A DNA stretch of 64,000 nt from Tubiluchus corallicola. Taxonomy: Eukaryota; Priapulida; Priapulimorpha; Priapulimorphida; Tubiluchidae. Both the position numbers and the translations under genes were made by a program. The stretch is taken from the NCBI GenBank assembly GCA_030141605.1, contig JAQGDQ010000461.1, positions 117,962 to 181,961 of the forward strand, read 5' to 3'. The notes beneath the pieces are model-generated. The model made no database searches. It had not been told where the DNA came from and worked only from the letters and a program-made list of their open reading frames with translations. Below are positions 59,201 to 64,000 of the stretch, in pieces. The first letter of the stretch is position 1; the number at the start of each line of letters is the position of its first letter.

Positions 59201-62200
59201 TACTTGTGCTCTGTAACTTTTTTTAGTGCATGCTAATTAGTGTTTACTAGTGCAGAAGACACAGATGCAGCATTAACAGTACCAGTTATTAGAGTCAATT
59301 TGAAAGTCAATTCTAAGTCAAAATTTTAACCTTACAACAAAATTATTGCTGGAAAATAGGACAGTGCTTTTCCTATATGCTGGAAGTGATATACTGGTCC
59401 GCTAGCGAGACAAGATAACAATGTCTGCATCTTTCGGAACATTTTCAAGACCGACTGTCTACAATGTTGAATGGAAAAGCTTTCTAGTGATAACATAAAT
59501 TTAATATAAGCATACGATTTATGAAACTTGCTTAGAGGAGTGGCATGTAATAATCCCGTTATTTTTGTAACAATATAGTCATCAAGCTGGACAACAAACG
59601 ATTTCATCTCGATTGAAACACACACGATATCATACTCAACTTGTATTGTTGACTATTAATAAATTGTTATTAGAAAAAAATGTTTGCAATACTGAAAATA
59701 TAAATTTAGACACAAAAATAACAAGACATCTTAACTATTTGTCTTGGGTAATAAATATTCTTTATTTTTTGTACAACAGCATTTACACAATAATCGTAAC
59801 ATTCTTCATGAAAAGGTTGCATGTATTAACTATCACTTGCCAAATATATCTATTTTTAAAATAGATGAAATTCAAAAAATACAAATATTAGTGTCAAGCC
59901 ATCCAGTGTTGGGACAAAACTGTCCTTTACAATAAAATAATTTACTTTAACATTGAAATACTAACTTTTTATGCCAGAAATGATTCAACCAATTACATTA
60001 CTTTTTATGTTTTGTGAATCCAAAAAATACGCGCAGCTGCTTGTGCATATTTGCTCAAATTTAAACTACACAGTTAATTCTTTTTGGACATTTTAATACC
60101 AAGATGCTTAATATCAACTATCACTAAGAAGACAAAAGTGCAAGCTCCTCTATGTGATTTGCTAAATCTAATTTTTAACAAACAATATTTATCACATGAT
60201 AACTGGAATGTCTGGTATTGAATTACCTAATAATTTAATTGATAATAATTAATTTAATACATGGCTACATTTACAAATTTGTTAATATGAGATTCTTCAA
60301 TATGCCAGTTCGTTTTTGTGAAGGACAGCGAGCATAGATGACATGCCCAGCCATGTTTAATGAACGTGGAACTACTTCAGGGAAATACTTTAATAATTTT
60401 TAATATGTTTCTTTCTTTAACAAGGCAATAAAAATTTAGACAAAACAAATGTGCAATGCAAAAGTACTCTGCAAATAGATTACACTGAGATTGAATTAAT
60501 TTTTTTGAAAATTGAAAACCTGAATTTTCACTCTGCAAAAATCCAGTTGCCTGCAAGAGTTTAACAGTATAGCACAACATGCATAAAAATTTAAATAATG
60601 CACCAGAAGTCCACAACCATTCACATTTTTTCAAAAAAATCACCAAGCTAATGAGATGTTTCCCTAAAAAAGTGAATATGTGCAGTCCTCAGCCTTGTGA
60701 GATGGCTAATTGGTTGATCTGCAATTACATTACTTCAAAATTACAGCAAGTTGAAAAGTAAAAATAATACACCACACAGAAATGTCACCCTGCATGTCAG
60801 TTTAACACACCATCGAGGTAAATGATGTTTGAATGACAAAACTCAGATTTATGCTCAGGTTCAATTTCGTCACGAACAAAGCTTAAAATCACATCAAATC
60901 ATGTACAAGAAAATAAAAGGTACAAACAGCAAAACTGTATTGCAATCTGCAAAGCCACAAGTACAAATAACCACAATTAAAAGACAACACAGCATGCAAA
61001 GTAGGGAAAAAACACCAAACCAGTTTTCACTGAGATAATCACAATAACAGATATAAAAAAGAAATTACCCACAATATGAAGGTATAATATTCTTTTTATA
61101 GTTGATAAAGACTTCACATGCTCAAATATTTTTATACTCAACGGGTGAGTAATTATAATCATTCCAATTTGTGTGCAAACAACCTTTAACTCAAGTATAA
61201 AAGCTTTTAAACCTGAAACTCGATAGTAAAGCTAGCTAATTTTAAGACTAAATTCAAAGTTTGTGTTTTTAAATAAACTGTAACTTAAAAAAATTTGCAA
61301 CAAAATCACACTGTTTGTATTACAAGTAGACAGGAGTCACGCAAAGGTATCCATTAGTAATATATCTTCGATTAATTTTTCAAGTTAAATGAAAAAAGGT
61401 CATGAATTGTCGTATAAACCAATATAAAAAGCCAGCTTCCAGCTAATGATTTGTGAAACAAAATGCTTGTTTTTGATGAGTTAGTAGTTTAAAAACACTG
61501 ATTTACAGAAATTTCAAAATAAAAAATAGCCATCAACAGCTCTACCTGTGAAAAGTTTCTCTTCAATCAATAAAGAGATCATGGTATTAACACTGTAGCT
61601 TTTTTTATCTAGACAATTCGTGCTTAAAATATCTTCTAGTCTTTATATTTAGTTCTTATTACTTACAAAATGCTAAATGTCTCAGAATCTGTACATTACA
61701 CACATTCTATGTATTCACTATTACCAGGAAATCTGAAAATTGGTAAATATATTAATCTCTGGTTCTCTGCGAGAAATATGTACCAACGTACCTCGAAATA
61801 AATAAGTTATTTTCTATACAACAACAAGAAACATTTCAATTCAATAATGTTCCAGTGATTAGGGGCTTGCACAAGACCACACCACCAAATGACAGATCTT
61901 CACTGTCTGAGATACGTTAATGTAACTCAAAAGTGGAATTTCCTTTTTTTAAAACGTTAGGAAACAAAAATAATACTGAATATCACTGTAGTTGCGATCA
62001 AATAAAAATGTGCCTATAAAAATAATTTCGGTAACAGTAAGAAACAAATTCTCTAGTTTTTTGAACCAGTGGACTAATCAAAAAGCTTTTCTAGCACATT
62101 AATACGACAAATAATATGAGAACCTACGTAAGCTCATTGTAAGTTAAGTCTTACTTCATTGTGCATTTTCACAAAACACGAGATAACAATAACAAGAAAA

Positions 62201-62308
62201 CATTGCGATTCACTCAAATATTGCACTGAGAATTTTTGGTAAAAGGGTCTATTCGTACTAACGGATGGAGTCTGTATGAACAGTATAGCTGCACTTGTGC
62301 ACACATGA
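59201..62308. other. Intergenic region between convergent NDUFB5 and PDE6D
   Basis: It holds the 3' UTRs of both genes. AATAAA occurs near 59660 and 59923 on the plus strand for NDUFB5. Otherwise the DNA is AT-rich, without repeats or coding sequence that I can name. Confidence 0.6.
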
Positions 62309-63876
<1,568 letters not shown>

Positions 63877-64000
63877 TTATTAAAGCTAAAAATAATTTCT
63901 TACTTGGTGACGTTAAGTCAGTTTGACAATTCAGTACCCATATGCAGTTAGAGTGGAACACCATTGATACATACATTGTTAATGCATAATATATGCATAA

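Overview
The window is nuclear DNA of an animal: AT-rich, with spliced genes whose exons are 50-330 bp, introns from about 100 bp to several kb, and many short non-autonomous transposons. Five genes can be recognised by their proteins and four were rebuilt exon by exon with consistent splice phases: a Brambleberry/KAR5/GEX1 nuclear-fusion protein, a class I (iron-sulfur) mitochondrial fumarate hydratase, SPAG7, and the complex I subunit NDUFB5. The last two exons of PDE6D lie at the right edge. Coiled-coil exons of an unidentified gene or gene pair fill the left edge. A class I fumarase together with these animal genes, plus the low GC, suggests an invertebrate, perhaps an early-branching one such as a sponge or cnidarian. 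The sequence does not settle the phylum.

Layout. 1-6.7 kb (minus): coiled-coil exons, with a hAT-type MITE in an intron. 7.5-16.3 kb: intergenic, with two copies of a repeat family having 5-bp target duplications (one carrying a nested 1.9-kb hAT-like element), a GC-rich patch, and otherwise plain AT-rich DNA. 16.3-26.0 kb (minus): brambleberry, 13 coding exons. 26.2-29.7 kb: a third repeat copy, a decayed non-LTR retrotransposon tail and a perfect hairpin. 29.8-37.1 kb (plus): fumarase, 11 coding exons. 37.1-42.3 kb: intergenic, with a tandem repeat, a hAT MITE and two pogo-like MITEs. 42.3-52.5 kb (minus): SPAG7, whose 6.6-kb first intron is packed with mobile DNA. 52.7-59.2 kb (plus): NDUFB5, head-to-head with SPAG7 with 218 bp between start codons. 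59.2-62.3 kb: intergenic. 62.3-63.9 kb (minus): the 3' end of PDE6D, with a minisatellite in its last intron.

The genes do not form a pathway, although fumarase (TCA cycle) and NDUFB5 (complex I) both act in mitochondria. Brambleberry acts in nuclear-envelope fusion, SPAG7 is an R3H-domain protein, and PDE6D shuttles prenylated proteins. The less ordinary items are the 5-bp-TSD repeat family built from palindromic boxes, a hairpin in a SPAG7 intron whose only imperfections become G-U pairs in the SPAG7 sense strand, a MITE that interrupts a short open frame in NDUFB5 intron 1, a 4.2-kb inverted-repeat composite, and a GC-AG intron in fumarase. No clearly new multi-gene system was found.
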